Of a stretch of DNA of 24,332 nt, positions 14,694-22,465 are shown piece after piece; position 1 is the stretch's first letter, and each line of letters begins with the position of its first letter. The stretch is from GWB2-37-7 sp049684915 (GTDB lineage: Bacteria; Bacillota; Clostridia; Lutisporales; Lutisporaceae): positions 1-24,332 of the forward strand of contig JBAVGO010000143.1 in the NCBI GenBank assembly GCA_049684915.1. Reading direction: 5' to 3'. The notes below the pieces were generated by a model, which saw only the letters and a program-made list of their open reading frames with translations, was not told where the DNA came from and searched no databases. The translations under genes were made by a program, and so were the position numbers.

Positions 14694-15533
14694 TCACACG
14701 ATAAGGACTCTGCAAAAGCCTCGCTTAGTAGCATAGTCAGAAAGCTCACTCATATACTTCATATCGGGTGCAGGAAAGTCTGAAAGTCGTCCCTTCACGC
14801 CGAATTTGCGGAATTTGATGAGCTTAAGCAACAGGTTTTGCACTGCGGGGAAACCAATTGTCTGTGCAATGCCATCAATTGTCGCTTTGCTATCTACTTC
14901 ACCCTCAAGACATACAATACGAACCTCCGCTAGCTTATTGTGTGCAGAGAGATAGGCAAGATTCTGTTTAACAATTTGATTGTCAAAATCGGTTAGGGCA
15001 GTATATACCGAATTATCCCAAGATTTTACGTCCAGCATCACTCCGTCGCAAAGCTCCACAAGGACGGGGTATTTACTAAAATCTACCATGCCGTTTGAAT
15101 CAATTAAACAGGTGAGACTTTGTTGCTTAACTATGTGGAAAAGCTCTGTTAGAAATTCAGGGTACAGCATACATTCGCCACCAGAGACAGTAATTCCTCG
15201 AATAAAGGGAATGCTTTTTTTTATCTCGTAAAAGACCTGTTCCGTATTCATCATTACAACCCTAGGAGACGCAAAATGCCTGCAAATGGTGATGCACTGG
15301 TCGCATTGTACACATTTAGCTTTATTCCAGTGTATCTGTCCTGCTTTCACAGAAAGTGCCGATTCGGGACAGCCTTTAACACACTCTCCGCAGGCGATAC
15401 ATATTTTTTGAGTTTCTGGGTTGTGGCAATAAGCACAGTGGATATTACAACCCTGAAAGAATATGGAAACCCTGTTCCCGGGACCGTCTACTACACTGAG
15501 GGGAAGTATTTTATTGACAGGTGCGGTAAACAT
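14694..15533 (-). CDS. yjjW: YjjW-type glycyl radical enzyme activase (radical SAM)
   Basis: It puts the radical on the partner YjjI enzyme by reductive cleavage of S-adenosylmethionine. The CxxxCxxC motif for the catalytic [4Fe-4S] cluster is QGCNIHCAYC (Cys29, 33, 36). An insert with two ferredoxin-like clusters follows: Cys45/48/51/55 and Cys74/77/80/84. ITVSGGECML is the GGE-type motif for S-adenosylmethionine binding. The two-cluster insert is typical of activases other than the pyruvate formate-lyase one, including YjjW. The ATG at 15533 lies one base after the yjjI stop, giving 279 residues. A longer frame exists upstream but would lie inside yjjI and lacks family sequence. Pairing with yjjI as a coupled gene confirms the partner. 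Electrons probably come from reduced ferredoxin or flavodoxin. Confidence 0.92.
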   Translation of the reverse strand: MFTAPVNKILPLSVVDGPGNRVSIFFQGCNIHCAYCHNPETQKICIACGECVKGCPESALSVKAGQIHWNKAKCVQCDQCITICRHFASPRVVMMNTEQVFYEIKKSIPFIRGITVSGGECMLYPEFLTELFHIVKQQSLTCLIDSNGMVDFSKYPVLVELCDGVMLDVKSWDNSVYTALTDFDNQIVKQNLAYLSAHNKLAEVRIVCLEGEVDSKATIDGIAQTIGFPAVQNLLLKLIKFRKFGVKGRLSDFPAPDMKYMSELSDYATKRGFCRVLIV

Positions 15534-15534
15534 A

Positions 15535-17025
15535 TTAACTACGAACCTTTCTATCATGCAAACGATTAAGCTTATAATTACTGCTTCCGTTTTGAACTGT
15601 ATCGTGCAGGACAACATCTCCACGATCATATTTTTCAATCTCACTGCGCTTCGCTAAATAACCAGTTATTCGAACCAAATCTCCATCTGCGGCATAAATC
15701 GCTATGTATTTATCACCGATAGAGAATGCACCCTTTACAATGTCCAGAATAGCGGCGGGATTATTTCTTGCAGTTGTATCAAAAGGGAATATATCCGAGC
15801 ATCCTGTGGGGAAAAACTTATGGTAACGAGCAGAATGACGCAGGTGATCAAGTATATTGTCTGGCTCATCACCTACTACTATACGCACACCGCTGGTTAC
15901 TCCAATATCTGTGGACAAGCCGGCCTGTGCATGAAGCAGAAAATGACCATCGGCTACCTCAGAATAAATTGCGTGGTAGCTTGCTGTAAAGTTCGAGATG
16001 ATTTCCATAATTCTTTCCCCTAGATCATCTGCCTCCTCATCATGTGCGTAACGAAGCCCTTTGTCGGACAGTAATACGTTTACACAATCACAGAGACCTG
16101 CGACACCAAACATACCGAGAAAACGGTCACGTTCAATTAGTCCTTCCCTTACCAGGAAAGAGGACTCAAAAAAACCGGATTCCTCTACTAGAAAACGAAC
16201 GCGCTCATTCATATACTCACCAAGTGCCTGTAGGCTATCCGGCAGTAGAACATTTAAAAAATGATCCACATCATCTGCCAACTTTGCAAGTCGAGGAAGA
16301 ACAATACGGGAAAGAGTATAGGCACCGCCACGGATAGGGAGTATGTTGTAGCAGCTGGAGATGCCGTAATCGGAGTAGGTGTTCTTATGAGCTTTATGAT
16401 TGCAAATAGCAGGGTTGGCACAGTATAGTGCACAGCGGATCGCAAGCTCAGCAAAATCATCTGGGGTGATATCAGGGTCATATTTTAATGTGAAGTTTGG
16501 CACAGCATTTTGTAGTTTCTGCTCAAGATTAAGCAGTAGACGCCCTGCACGGCTTGCCTCTGGACCGATATTTGCATGACAATAGGCATCTGCAATGGTA
16601 CGGTCAAGATAGTTTAAAAATAGTGTTAGTTTTTTATTGGCTTCCTCATCAGAAACACCCTCTAAGAACGGGTCAATCAGCTTATCAAGGTTGCCAAGAT
16701 AAACAGGCTTACTAGTGATGGAAGGAACATGGCAATATAAAATTTGAAGTGCGTTTAGCAGTTCATCTAAATCCTTCGGCGGATTTATTTTCAGAAACTC
16801 GCTACCTTGACTCACGAACTTTTCATAATCCACCATTACATATCGTGGACGATAGGGTGCATTCCCCTCGCCCATATCACACAAAGAACCTTTTTCAAAG
16901 TAGTATTGAAATCTCTCGGGAATATTCAGTACATTCAGAGTGTTCTCGGCAGCTCTTGCTAGTCCCAATACCTTCTGACCATAGGTGAGGTTTTTTGCAG
17001 TTAATGTTTGCAAAGTTTTGTTCAT
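15535..17025 (-). CDS. yjjI: YjjI-family glycyl radical enzyme
   Basis: This is an oxygen-sensitive radical enzyme of unknown reaction. The C-terminal motif VRITGYL holds the radical glycine, Gly455. The likely thiyl cysteine is Cys225 in GISSCYN, just before IRGGAYTLSRIVLPRLA (231-247). That block resembles the GRGN...NLPRLA segment behind the active cysteine of anaerobic ribonucleotide reductase, NrdD. The zinc-binding CxxC pairs that NrdD carries before its glycine are missing, as is a nucleotide-binding ATP cone, so it is not a reductase of that kind. At 496 residues it is far shorter than pyruvate formate-lyase and close to E. coli YjjI. The 41 residues after Gly455 end DRKVRS. AAGGAG precedes the ATG; the crp-like gene ends 23 bases upstream and the activase follows by one base. 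Confidence 0.9.
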   Translation of the reverse strand: MNKTLQTLTAKNLTYGQKVLGLARAAENTLNVLNIPERFQYYFEKGSLCDMGEGNAPYRPRYVMVDYEKFVSQGSEFLKINPPKDLDELLNALQILYCHVPSITSKPVYLGNLDKLIDPFLEGVSDEEANKKLTLFLNYLDRTIADAYCHANIGPEASRAGRLLLNLEQKLQNAVPNFTLKYDPDITPDDFAELAIRCALYCANPAICNHKAHKNTYSDYGISSCYNILPIRGGAYTLSRIVLPRLAKLADDVDHFLNVLLPDSLQALGEYMNERVRFLVEESGFFESSFLVREGLIERDRFLGMFGVAGLCDCVNVLLSDKGLRYAHDEEADDLGERIMEIISNFTASYHAIYSEVADGHFLLHAQAGLSTDIGVTSGVRIVVGDEPDNILDHLRHSARYHKFFPTGCSDIFPFDTTARNNPAAILDIVKGAFSIGDKYIAIYAADGDLVRITGYLAKRSEIEKYDRGDVVLHDTVQNGSSNYKLNRLHDRKVRS

Positions 17026-17048
17026 AATGACTCTCCTTATAATATTGA

Positions 17049-17756
17049 TTATTCTAGCTTTTGTTCCACCAATTTGGTTAATTGTTTGTATTGTTTCTCG
17101 GAAATTATAATCATTCTTTTTTTAAGACTAATTAGATTTTCCTCCGTCAGTTTTTTAATACAGCGATTTACAGTTTTGACACAAAAGCCAATTTCGTCGC
17201 TGATTTGCTGTCGGGTGGTTTGTATTTGGCAAACTTTGTTGCTAGCCAGTTTCTCATAATATTCACAGAAATGAAGAATAAGGCGATCCCTGGCGGATAA
17301 AAAGAAAAAAAGGCGCTCGTTGCTTGCCTGTATAGTCAGCTTCCGTGCAATTATACAGGTACGAGAAAAAAGTGCTGCAACATCTTGCTGCATCCACTGT
17401 AAGAAAAATTCTCTGTTCATTGAAAGAAGCTTGCAGGGGGTGATGCTGGTCAAGGTACCACGATAATATTCACTGCCAGAAAAAGCCTCAAATTCACCAA
17501 AAATTTCTAATGGGGAAAAGCGTGCGAAGGCGTAAACTTCGCCTGAAGCCTTCTGGTTGATTACCTGAATGCTTCCACTTAAAAGTATATACACCTTATC
17601 CGCTGGGTATTTTTCGTGCACCAACACTTTTCTTGCAGGTATTTCAAGGTAATGAAGGTGCTGATACAGCGATTGTGGCATACTCGTAAACAATTGATTC
17701 AAGGCCAGCTGCTGATGATTGGGAAGCTGTTCAAATAATTGTTGTAAATTGAACAT
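17049..17756 (-). CDS. Crp/Fnr-family transcription regulator
   Basis: This is a probable activator of the yjjI-yjjW operon in which it is the first gene. Residues about 25-130 form a cyclic-nucleotide-type beta barrel (KVYILLSGSIQVIN, then PLEIFGEFEAFSG). The arginine and serine that bind cAMP in Crp are not clearly present, so the ligand is unlikely to be cAMP. Residues 179-210 form the helix-turn-helix (TTRQQISDEIGFCVKTVNRCIKKL). There is no N-terminal cysteine cluster like that of Fnr; the six cysteines are scattered (108, 134, 164, 176, 192, 199). It may respond to oxygen, redox state or a small molecule. GAAGGAG lies before the ATG. A 20-base near-palindrome upstream (17806-17825) is the probable binding site. 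Confidence 0.85.
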   Translation of the reverse strand: MFNLQQLFEQLPNHQQLALNQLFTSMPQSLYQHLHYLEIPARKVLVHEKYPADKVYILLSGSIQVINQKASGEVYAFARFSPLEIFGEFEAFSGSEYYRGTLTSITPCKLLSMNREFFLQWMQQDVAALFSRTCIIARKLTIQASNERLFFFLSARDRLILHFCEYYEKLASNKVCQIQTTRQQISDEIGFCVKTVNRCIKKLTEENLISLKKRMIIISEKQYKQLTKLVEQKLE

Positions 17757-17805
17757 GATGTACTCCTTCTAAACAATAATATTTTATAATATTTATCATA
17801 ACATA

Positions 17806-17825
17806 AATAGGACACATGTCCTATT
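17806..17825 (-). promoter_or_regulatory. Near-palindromic operator upstream of the crp-yjjI-yjjW operon
   Basis: AATAGGACACATGTCCTATT has perfect 9-base arms around CA. Its centre lies about 60 bases before the Crp-type start codon. TAAAAT on the minus strand at 17786-17781 would fit as a -10 box, which would put the palindrome centre near -41, the classic class II activator position for Crp/Fnr proteins. The sequence is unlike TGTGA (Crp) or TTGAT (Fnr) sites, so the regulator would have its own specificity. Binding is inferred. Confidence 0.55.
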
Positions 17826-18033
17826 AGATTAAAAGATAGGTAGTTCTATAGGAAAACTCAGCTGACATAAATAAAGCTTGTAAAGTCTTTTTGCCTCGAG
17901 TTTTATATTGGTATCGAAGTCTTGTTAAGTATTTGACATAATCCGATTGATAAATTTTAGAAATTCATGTAATATTATGGATGAATATGTAATCATGCAT
18001 GAGCACATGTACGCATGATATAGGGGGGATAAT

Positions 18034-20190
18034 ATGAGAAAGCGAATTCCTAAACAAAGAGTAAAGCAAAGAATTAGAAACAAAAAGATAAGTAATAAAA
18101 TTATATCAGCTATCGTAATTTGTTGTACAGTTGTAGCTTTGATAGTAGGTGGCACAAGTATTCTTAAAAGCAGCCAGCTCATTCAGAAAGAGGCTGAAGA
18201 CAAGCTTCTGCTTCTGGTAGAAAATCAGGGAAATAAGTTTAATACTACAATTTCAGAGATTGAATCCTCAGTAAATGGACTTGCAACGGCAGGCACAACT
18301 ATCTTTGACATAGAAGCTGCTAAAACAGATCCAAACTACATAATGTTATATCAGACAACACTAGAAAGCATGGTAAGTGATTATGCTAAAATTGCAAAAG
18401 GTGGAATGGGAGCTTACGTGTATATAAATCCTGAGCTTACTGGTGGATTATATGGAGCTTGGTTTTCTGATACGACAAATAATAAGATTTTTGAAAAACT
18501 GGAATTAGGAAGCATAGATGATTTCGTGCCTGGCAGTGAAGATATGGAATGGTATTATAATCCTATTGATGCAGGAAAAGCACTTTGGCTTGAGCCTTAT
18601 ACTGATCCTGATTTAAATGTTGAAATGATTTCGTATGTAGTCCCGATGTATAAAGACAATATCCTAGTGGGAGTCACCGGAATGGATATAAACTTTGAAT
18701 TGTTTAAGAATGATATAAATTCTACAAGAGTATACGATACTGGCTATATTGCTTTGATGGATAAGGATTTTAATTTCTTAGTTTTTCCATCCTTTCTACA
18801 GGAAGAAAATTTAAACAATCAAGGAGCAGATGGAGAAAAGATTAATTTGGCAACAGAAGAAAATGGAGCTAGAAAGCATCTGACAGAGGAGATAAGCAAG
18901 GGTAATTCAGGCATCGTGCCCTATGAATATAATGGGATAAAGAAGATATTTGGATATACTCATCTGAGTAACGAAGATATACTTATGGTAGACGTACCTC
19001 TTGACCAATTACTAAAGGAAATGAATAGCATGATACTATTACTTGTTATATTAATAATTGGTGGTATAGTAGGATCTTCACTAATTGCTTTAGTAGTCGG
19101 AAAGGTTATATCCAAACCAATAATTAAACTAACTGAGCTAATACACAATACAGCTGATTTGGATTTAGCAGAAGATAAGAGCTTTGATTATCTCACAAAA
19201 CAAAAGGATGAAACAGGTGTAATGGCAAAATCTGTTTCTGAAATGAGAGCACTTATGAGAGATATTGTTGGAAACATAATGAACCAAGCTTCTGCAACTT
19301 CTGAATATGCAAAGGAACTTGCAGTATCTGCAGGATTATCCTCAGATTCAATAAATGAAGTTTCCAGAGCTGCAGAGGATTTGAGCTTAGGAGCGACTAA
19401 GCAAGCAGAGAGTACCTTAGAAGGTGCTGAAAAACTTAACGATCTTGCATCAGAAATAGAATCCTCGGTACGGAGCTCTAACTCAGTAAGGGATTACGTA
19501 AATGAAACCAATAGAGTTAGCAAGAATGCCTTGGATGCAATGCAAAAGCTTCAAGTCCGATTTGAAGACAATAACAGAATAACTTCTGAAATTGGTAAGG
19601 ATGTAAACACCTTAGCAAACAAGTCCAATGATATAAGTGAGATAATTAATGTAATAAAGGGTATTGCTGAGCAGACAAATCTCCTAGCCTTAAATGCGGC
19701 CATTGAGGCAGCAAGAGCAGGAGAACATGGAAAGGGCTTTGCAGTTGTTGCGGATGAAGTTCGTAAGCTTGCAGAGCAGACTTCAAAATCTGCTACTGAA
19801 GTTGAAGCGATAATAAAAGAAATTCAACGAGACATAAACGGAGCTAAAACAAAAATGGATATAGCAAGTGTTATTGTTAGCGAATCAAACAACGCTTTAA
19901 CTACTACCGAAAGTTCTTTTGAGGTCATCGAAAAAGCGATTAGCAATACATTTGTACAAATTGAACAGCTGATAGGCAGTATCCAAAAGATTGATCAAAA
20001 CAAGAATGCAGTAGTAACCTCGATATCAGAGACATCTCATATTTGTCAGGAATCTGCTGCTTCAACAGAAGAAGTATCCGCATCCTTAGAGAACCAGGCT
20101 TCGGTGATAGAAAATATATCCGAAACTGCAGAAAAGTTAAAATCAATTGCACAAGGTCTGCATGATGTAATACAGAAATTTAAAATTTAA
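18034..20190 (+). CDS. Methyl-accepting chemotaxis protein with Cache sensor domain
   Basis: This is a transmembrane chemoreceptor that signals to CheA/CheW and the flagellar motor. Membrane helix 1 lies at about 22-43 and helix 2 at about 332-355. Between them is an extracellular double-Cache domain (YVYINPELTGGLYGAWFSD, then WYYNPIDAGKALWLEPYTDP and GVTGMDINF). A HAMP segment follows, then the coiled-coil signalling domain with the conserved tip IAEQTNLLALNAAIEAARAG at about 543-562. In the usual amino-acid-binding Cache motif an arginine precedes WY, but here it is MEWYY, so amino acids are not the clear ligand. AGGGGGG precedes the ATG. The receptor lies divergent from the YjjI operon and has its own terminator, so any functional tie to it is only positional. 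Confidence 0.92.
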   Translation: MRKRIPKQRVKQRIRNKKISNKIISAIVICCTVVALIVGGTSILKSSQLIQKEAEDKLLLLVENQGNKFNTTISEIESSVNGLATAGTTIFDIEAAKTDPNYIMLYQTTLESMVSDYAKIAKGGMGAYVYINPELTGGLYGAWFSDTTNNKIFEKLELGSIDDFVPGSEDMEWYYNPIDAGKALWLEPYTDPDLNVEMISYVVPMYKDNILVGVTGMDINFELFKNDINSTRVYDTGYIALMDKDFNFLVFPSFLQEENLNNQGADGEKINLATEENGARKHLTEEISKGNSGIVPYEYNGIKKIFGYTHLSNEDILMVDVPLDQLLKEMNSMILLLVILIIGGIVGSSLIALVVGKVISKPIIKLTELIHNTADLDLAEDKSFDYLTKQKDETGVMAKSVSEMRALMRDIVGNIMNQASATSEYAKELAVSAGLSSDSINEVSRAAEDLSLGATKQAESTLEGAEKLNDLASEIESSVRSSNSVRDYVNETNRVSKNALDAMQKLQVRFEDNNRITSEIGKDVNTLANKSNDISEIINVIKGIAEQTNLLALNAAIEAARAGEHGKGFAVVADEVRKLAEQTSKSATEVEAIIKEIQRDINGAKTKMDIASVIVSESNNALTTTESSFEVIEKAISNTFVQIEQLIGSIQKIDQNKNAVVTSISETSHICQESAASTEEVSASLENQASVIENISETAEKLKSIAQGLHDVIQKFKI

Positions 20191-20200
20191 TAGATTACGT

Positions 20201-20237
20201 AAAAGGGTCTGTGGATTTAACCACAGATCCTTTTTTT
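20201..20237 (+). terminator. Rho-independent terminator after the chemoreceptor gene
   Basis: AAAAGGGTCTGTGG (20201-20214) pairs with CCACAGATCCTTTT (20221-20234) with one G-T pair around ATTTAA. The T-run continues to 20237. Confidence 0.9.
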
Positions 20238-20269
20238 ATGGATTAAAAAGTGAATGAATTAATAAAACT

Positions 20270-20298
20270 TTGAGTTTGGTTTTAATATTTTCTAATAA
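20270..20298 (+). promoter_or_regulatory. Candidate promoter of porCDAB
   Basis: TTGAGT (20270-20275), a 17-base spacer and TAATAA (20293-20298) form a plausible vegetative promoter with a start near 20305. That leaves a leader of about 75 bases before porC. Confidence 0.45.
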
Positions 20299-20305
20299 AA
20301 AAGAA

Positions 20306-20323
20306 TTATTTTGTACAAAATAA
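20306..20323. promoter_or_regulatory. Perfect 18-base palindrome at the porC start region
   Basis: TTATTTTGTACAAAATAA is perfectly self-complementary. It lies just after the predicted -10 box, at about +1 to +18, where a bound protein would block transcription. A further half-like copy, TACAAAATTA, follows at 20330-20339. It does not match Rex (TTGTTAA...TTAACAA) or CodY sites. The regulator is unknown. Confidence 0.45.
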
Positions 20324-20380
20324 ACAAGATACAAAATTATGCAAAAAAAATATTATGTTCAAACGGAGGGAGGCAAATAA

Positions 20381-20959
20381 ATGGGTAAAACGGTCGAAAT
20401 TCGCTGGCACGGACGTGGAGGGCAGGGTGCAAAGACGGCAGCACTACTGTTGGCGGATGCAGCATTTAATACAGGCAAATATATACAGGGCTTTCCTGAG
20501 TATGGGCCAGAAAGAATGGGAGCACCGATTACTGCTTACAATAGAATAAGTGATGATAAAATCCGTATTCATTCTAATATATATGAGCCGGATTACGTAG
20601 TAGTAGTTGATGAAACTCTTCTTACATCTATAGATGTAACTTCAGGACTTAAGGAAGCAGGTGCAATAATAATAAACACTGAGAAATCCCCTGATGAACT
20701 AAAGAAACATTTAAAGGGCTACAAAGGGAAAGTTTGCACTGTTGATGCAAGAAAAATTTCGGAGGAGACTCTAGGAAAATATTTTCCTAACACGCCTATG
20801 CTAGGTGCAGTAATAAAAGTAAGCAATGTAATGAGTGAAGAAGAATTTATGAATGATGCAAAAGCATCCTTTGCTCATAAATTTGCATCAAAGCCAGAAG
20901 TAATAGAAGGCAATTTGAAAGCAATACAAAGAGCGATTCAGGAGGTAAAAGGTATATGA
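20381..20959 (+). CDS. porC: Pyruvate:ferredoxin oxidoreductase gamma subunit
   Basis: This is one of four subunits that oxidise pyruvate with coenzyme A to acetyl-CoA and CO2 while reducing ferredoxin, in the cytoplasm. The 192 residues show the gamma-domain signature WHGRGGQGAKTAALLLADAA near the start and QGFPEYGPERMGAPITAYNR (about 35-54), which help bind coenzyme A and form the subunit contacts. GGAGGGAGG (20365-20373) is a strong ribosome site. The stop codon overlaps the start of the delta gene (ATGA). Related 2-oxoacid enzymes (2-oxoisovalerate, indolepyruvate) share this subunit; the pyruvate call rests mainly on the beta and alpha sequences. Confidence 0.9.
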   Translation: MGKTVEIRWHGRGGQGAKTAALLLADAAFNTGKYIQGFPEYGPERMGAPITAYNRISDDKIRIHSNIYEPDYVVVVDETLLTSIDVTSGLKEAGAIIINTEKSPDELKKHLKGYKGKVCTVDARKISEETLGKYFPNTPMLGAVIKVSNVMSEEEFMNDAKASFAHKFASKPEVIEGNLKAIQRAIQEVKGI

Positions 20960-21267
20960 GAGATAGAAAGTTAAATAAATCTATGCCTCTTGACATAAAA
21001 TGGAAGGAAATAACTCCTGGCGGAATGATATTTGATGCAGGCAATTCAGAAGACTTTAAAACAGGAGACTGGAGATCCATGAAGCCTGTTTGGATAGTAG
21101 AGAAATGTACACAATGTATGCTCTGCCCGCCAACCTGTCCGGACAGTGCCATACCTGTAAAGGACAAGAAAAGATTGGATTATGATTATGACCATTGCAA
21201 GGGCTGTGGAGTATGTGTAAGAGTTTGTCCCTTTGATGCAATCGACTTTGTGAGAGAGGAGGAGTAA
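20956..21267 (+). CDS. porD: Pyruvate:ferredoxin oxidoreductase delta subunit (2x[4Fe-4S])
   Basis: This ferredoxin-like subunit carries electrons from the TPP-containing core to external ferredoxin. Two CxxCxxCxxxCP clusters are intact: Cys51/54/57/61 and Cys81/84/87/91. The N-terminal 45 residues with the PGGMIFDAGN and TGDWRSMKP stretches are typical of PorD and distinguish it from free ferredoxins. It overlaps porC by 4 bases, and porA starts 2 bases after its stop with GAGGAGGAG as ribosome site, so translation is coupled through the operon. Confidence 0.92.
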   Translation: MRDRKLNKSMPLDIKWKEITPGGMIFDAGNSEDFKTGDWRSMKPVWIVEKCTQCMLCPPTCPDSAIPVKDKKRLDYDYDHCKGCGVCVRVCPFDAIDFVREEE

Positions 21268-21269
21268 AC

Positions 21270-22451
21270 ATGGCGATTAGAGAAAGACTTTCGGGCAACG
21301 AAGCAATTGCTGTTGCCATGAGACAAATAAATCCAGACGTAGTAGCAGCTTTTCCAATAACTCCATCTACTGAAATACCACAATATTTTTCTCAATTTGT
21401 TGCAAATGGAAAAGTGGACACTGAGTTTGTGGCAGTTGAATCAGAACATAGTGCAATGTCAGCCTGTATTGGAGCACAAGCAGCAGGAGGAAGAACTATG
21501 ACAGCAACCTCCGCAAATGGCATGGCACTTATGTGGGAAATGCTCTATATAGCAGCTTCATCAAGGCTTCCAATTACATTAGCATGTGTAAATAGAGCAT
21601 TATCAGGACCTTTGAATATACACAATGATCATGGTGACTCCATGGGAGCAAGAGATTCAGGCTGGATACAGCTATACAGCGAAAATAATCAGGAGGCATA
21701 TGACAACTTTATACAGGCTGTTAGAATTGGTGAGCATAGTGATGTAATACTGCCTGTAATGGTATGTCAAGATGGTTTTATAACCAGCCACGCAGTGGAA
21801 AATTTAGAGCTACTTGAAGATGATAAAGTAAAAGCATTTGTAGGTGAATATAAGCCAGAACATTATCTTTTGAACTCTAAAGAGCCGATAGCAGTAGGAC
21901 CTTTGGATTTACCCAATTATTACTTTGAGCATAGAAGACAACAAGCGCAGGCGATGATAGACTCAAAAAAAGTAATACTGGAAGTAGCAAAGGAGTTTGA
22001 AAAGCTTACTGGAAGAAAATATGAGTTTTTTGAAAAATATAAGCTTGACGATGCAGAAATAGCAATTGTAATCATAAACTCAACTGCGGGTACAGCGAAG
22101 ACTGTAATAGATGAGCTTAGAGAAAAAGGAATTAAGGCAGGCTTACTCAAAATTAGAGTTTTCAGACCATTTCCTGCTGACGAGATTGCAGAAGCACTTA
22201 AGCATATAAAAGCATTAGCTATTATGGATAAGGCAGAAGCTTTTTCCGCTGTAGGTGGTCCACTTTTCAGTGAAATCAAAGGAGCCTTATATGGAAAGGC
22301 TGATAAAGTTATGGCTATAAACTATATTTATGGTCTTGGTGGAAGAGACGTTAAGGCTGATGATATAGAATTTGTATATACTGCACTTCAAGACATTCAG
22401 AAGACAGGACAAATAGGTGAAACCTATAGATATTTAGGAGTAAGAGAATAG
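21270..22451 (+). CDS. porA: Pyruvate:ferredoxin oxidoreductase alpha subunit
   Basis: The 393-residue alpha subunit carries the pyrimidine-binding half of the TPP site. Visible family features are GNEAIAVAMRQINPDVVAAFPITPSTEIPQ (9-38), EFVAVESEHSAMSACIGAQAAGGRTMTATS (52-81) with the conserved Glu of the VESEHSA motif that activates TPP, and the substrate/CoA-side block NRALSGPLNIHNDHGDSMGARDSGWIQ. The C-terminal part (from about 260) is the transketolase-like third domain with GLLKIRVFRPFP. Length and order match four-subunit archaeal and clostridial pyruvate synthases. It lies between porD and porB with short gaps. Confidence 0.92.
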   Translation: MAIRERLSGNEAIAVAMRQINPDVVAAFPITPSTEIPQYFSQFVANGKVDTEFVAVESEHSAMSACIGAQAAGGRTMTATSANGMALMWEMLYIAASSRLPITLACVNRALSGPLNIHNDHGDSMGARDSGWIQLYSENNQEAYDNFIQAVRIGEHSDVILPVMVCQDGFITSHAVENLELLEDDKVKAFVGEYKPEHYLLNSKEPIAVGPLDLPNYYFEHRRQQAQAMIDSKKVILEVAKEFEKLTGRKYEFFEKYKLDDAEIAIVIINSTAGTAKTVIDELREKGIKAGLLKIRVFRPFPADEIAEALKHIKALAIMDKAEAFSAVGGPLFSEIKGALYGKADKVMAINYIYGLGGRDVKADDIEFVYTALQDIQKTGQIGETYRYLGVRE

Positions 22452-22465
22452 GAGGTGAATTTCAT

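Noticed and set aside
15534..15644. Longer frame upstream of the yjjW start
   Set aside because: It lies inside the end of yjjI, lacks activase-like sequence and a ribosome site; the ATG at 15533 is coupled to the yjjI stop.
15535..15663. 41 residues after the radical glycine of YjjI, longer than in pyruvate formate-lyase
   Set aside because: From memory, YjjI proteins share a long basic C-terminal tail ending near DRKVR, so it is a family trait and not an odd extension.
17872..17961. Possible motility (SigD-type) or TTGACA promoter ahead of the chemoreceptor
   Set aside because: TAAG/CCGATT spacing is 13 rather than about 15, and the TTGACA at 17933 has only TTTAGA as -10; neither is convincing.
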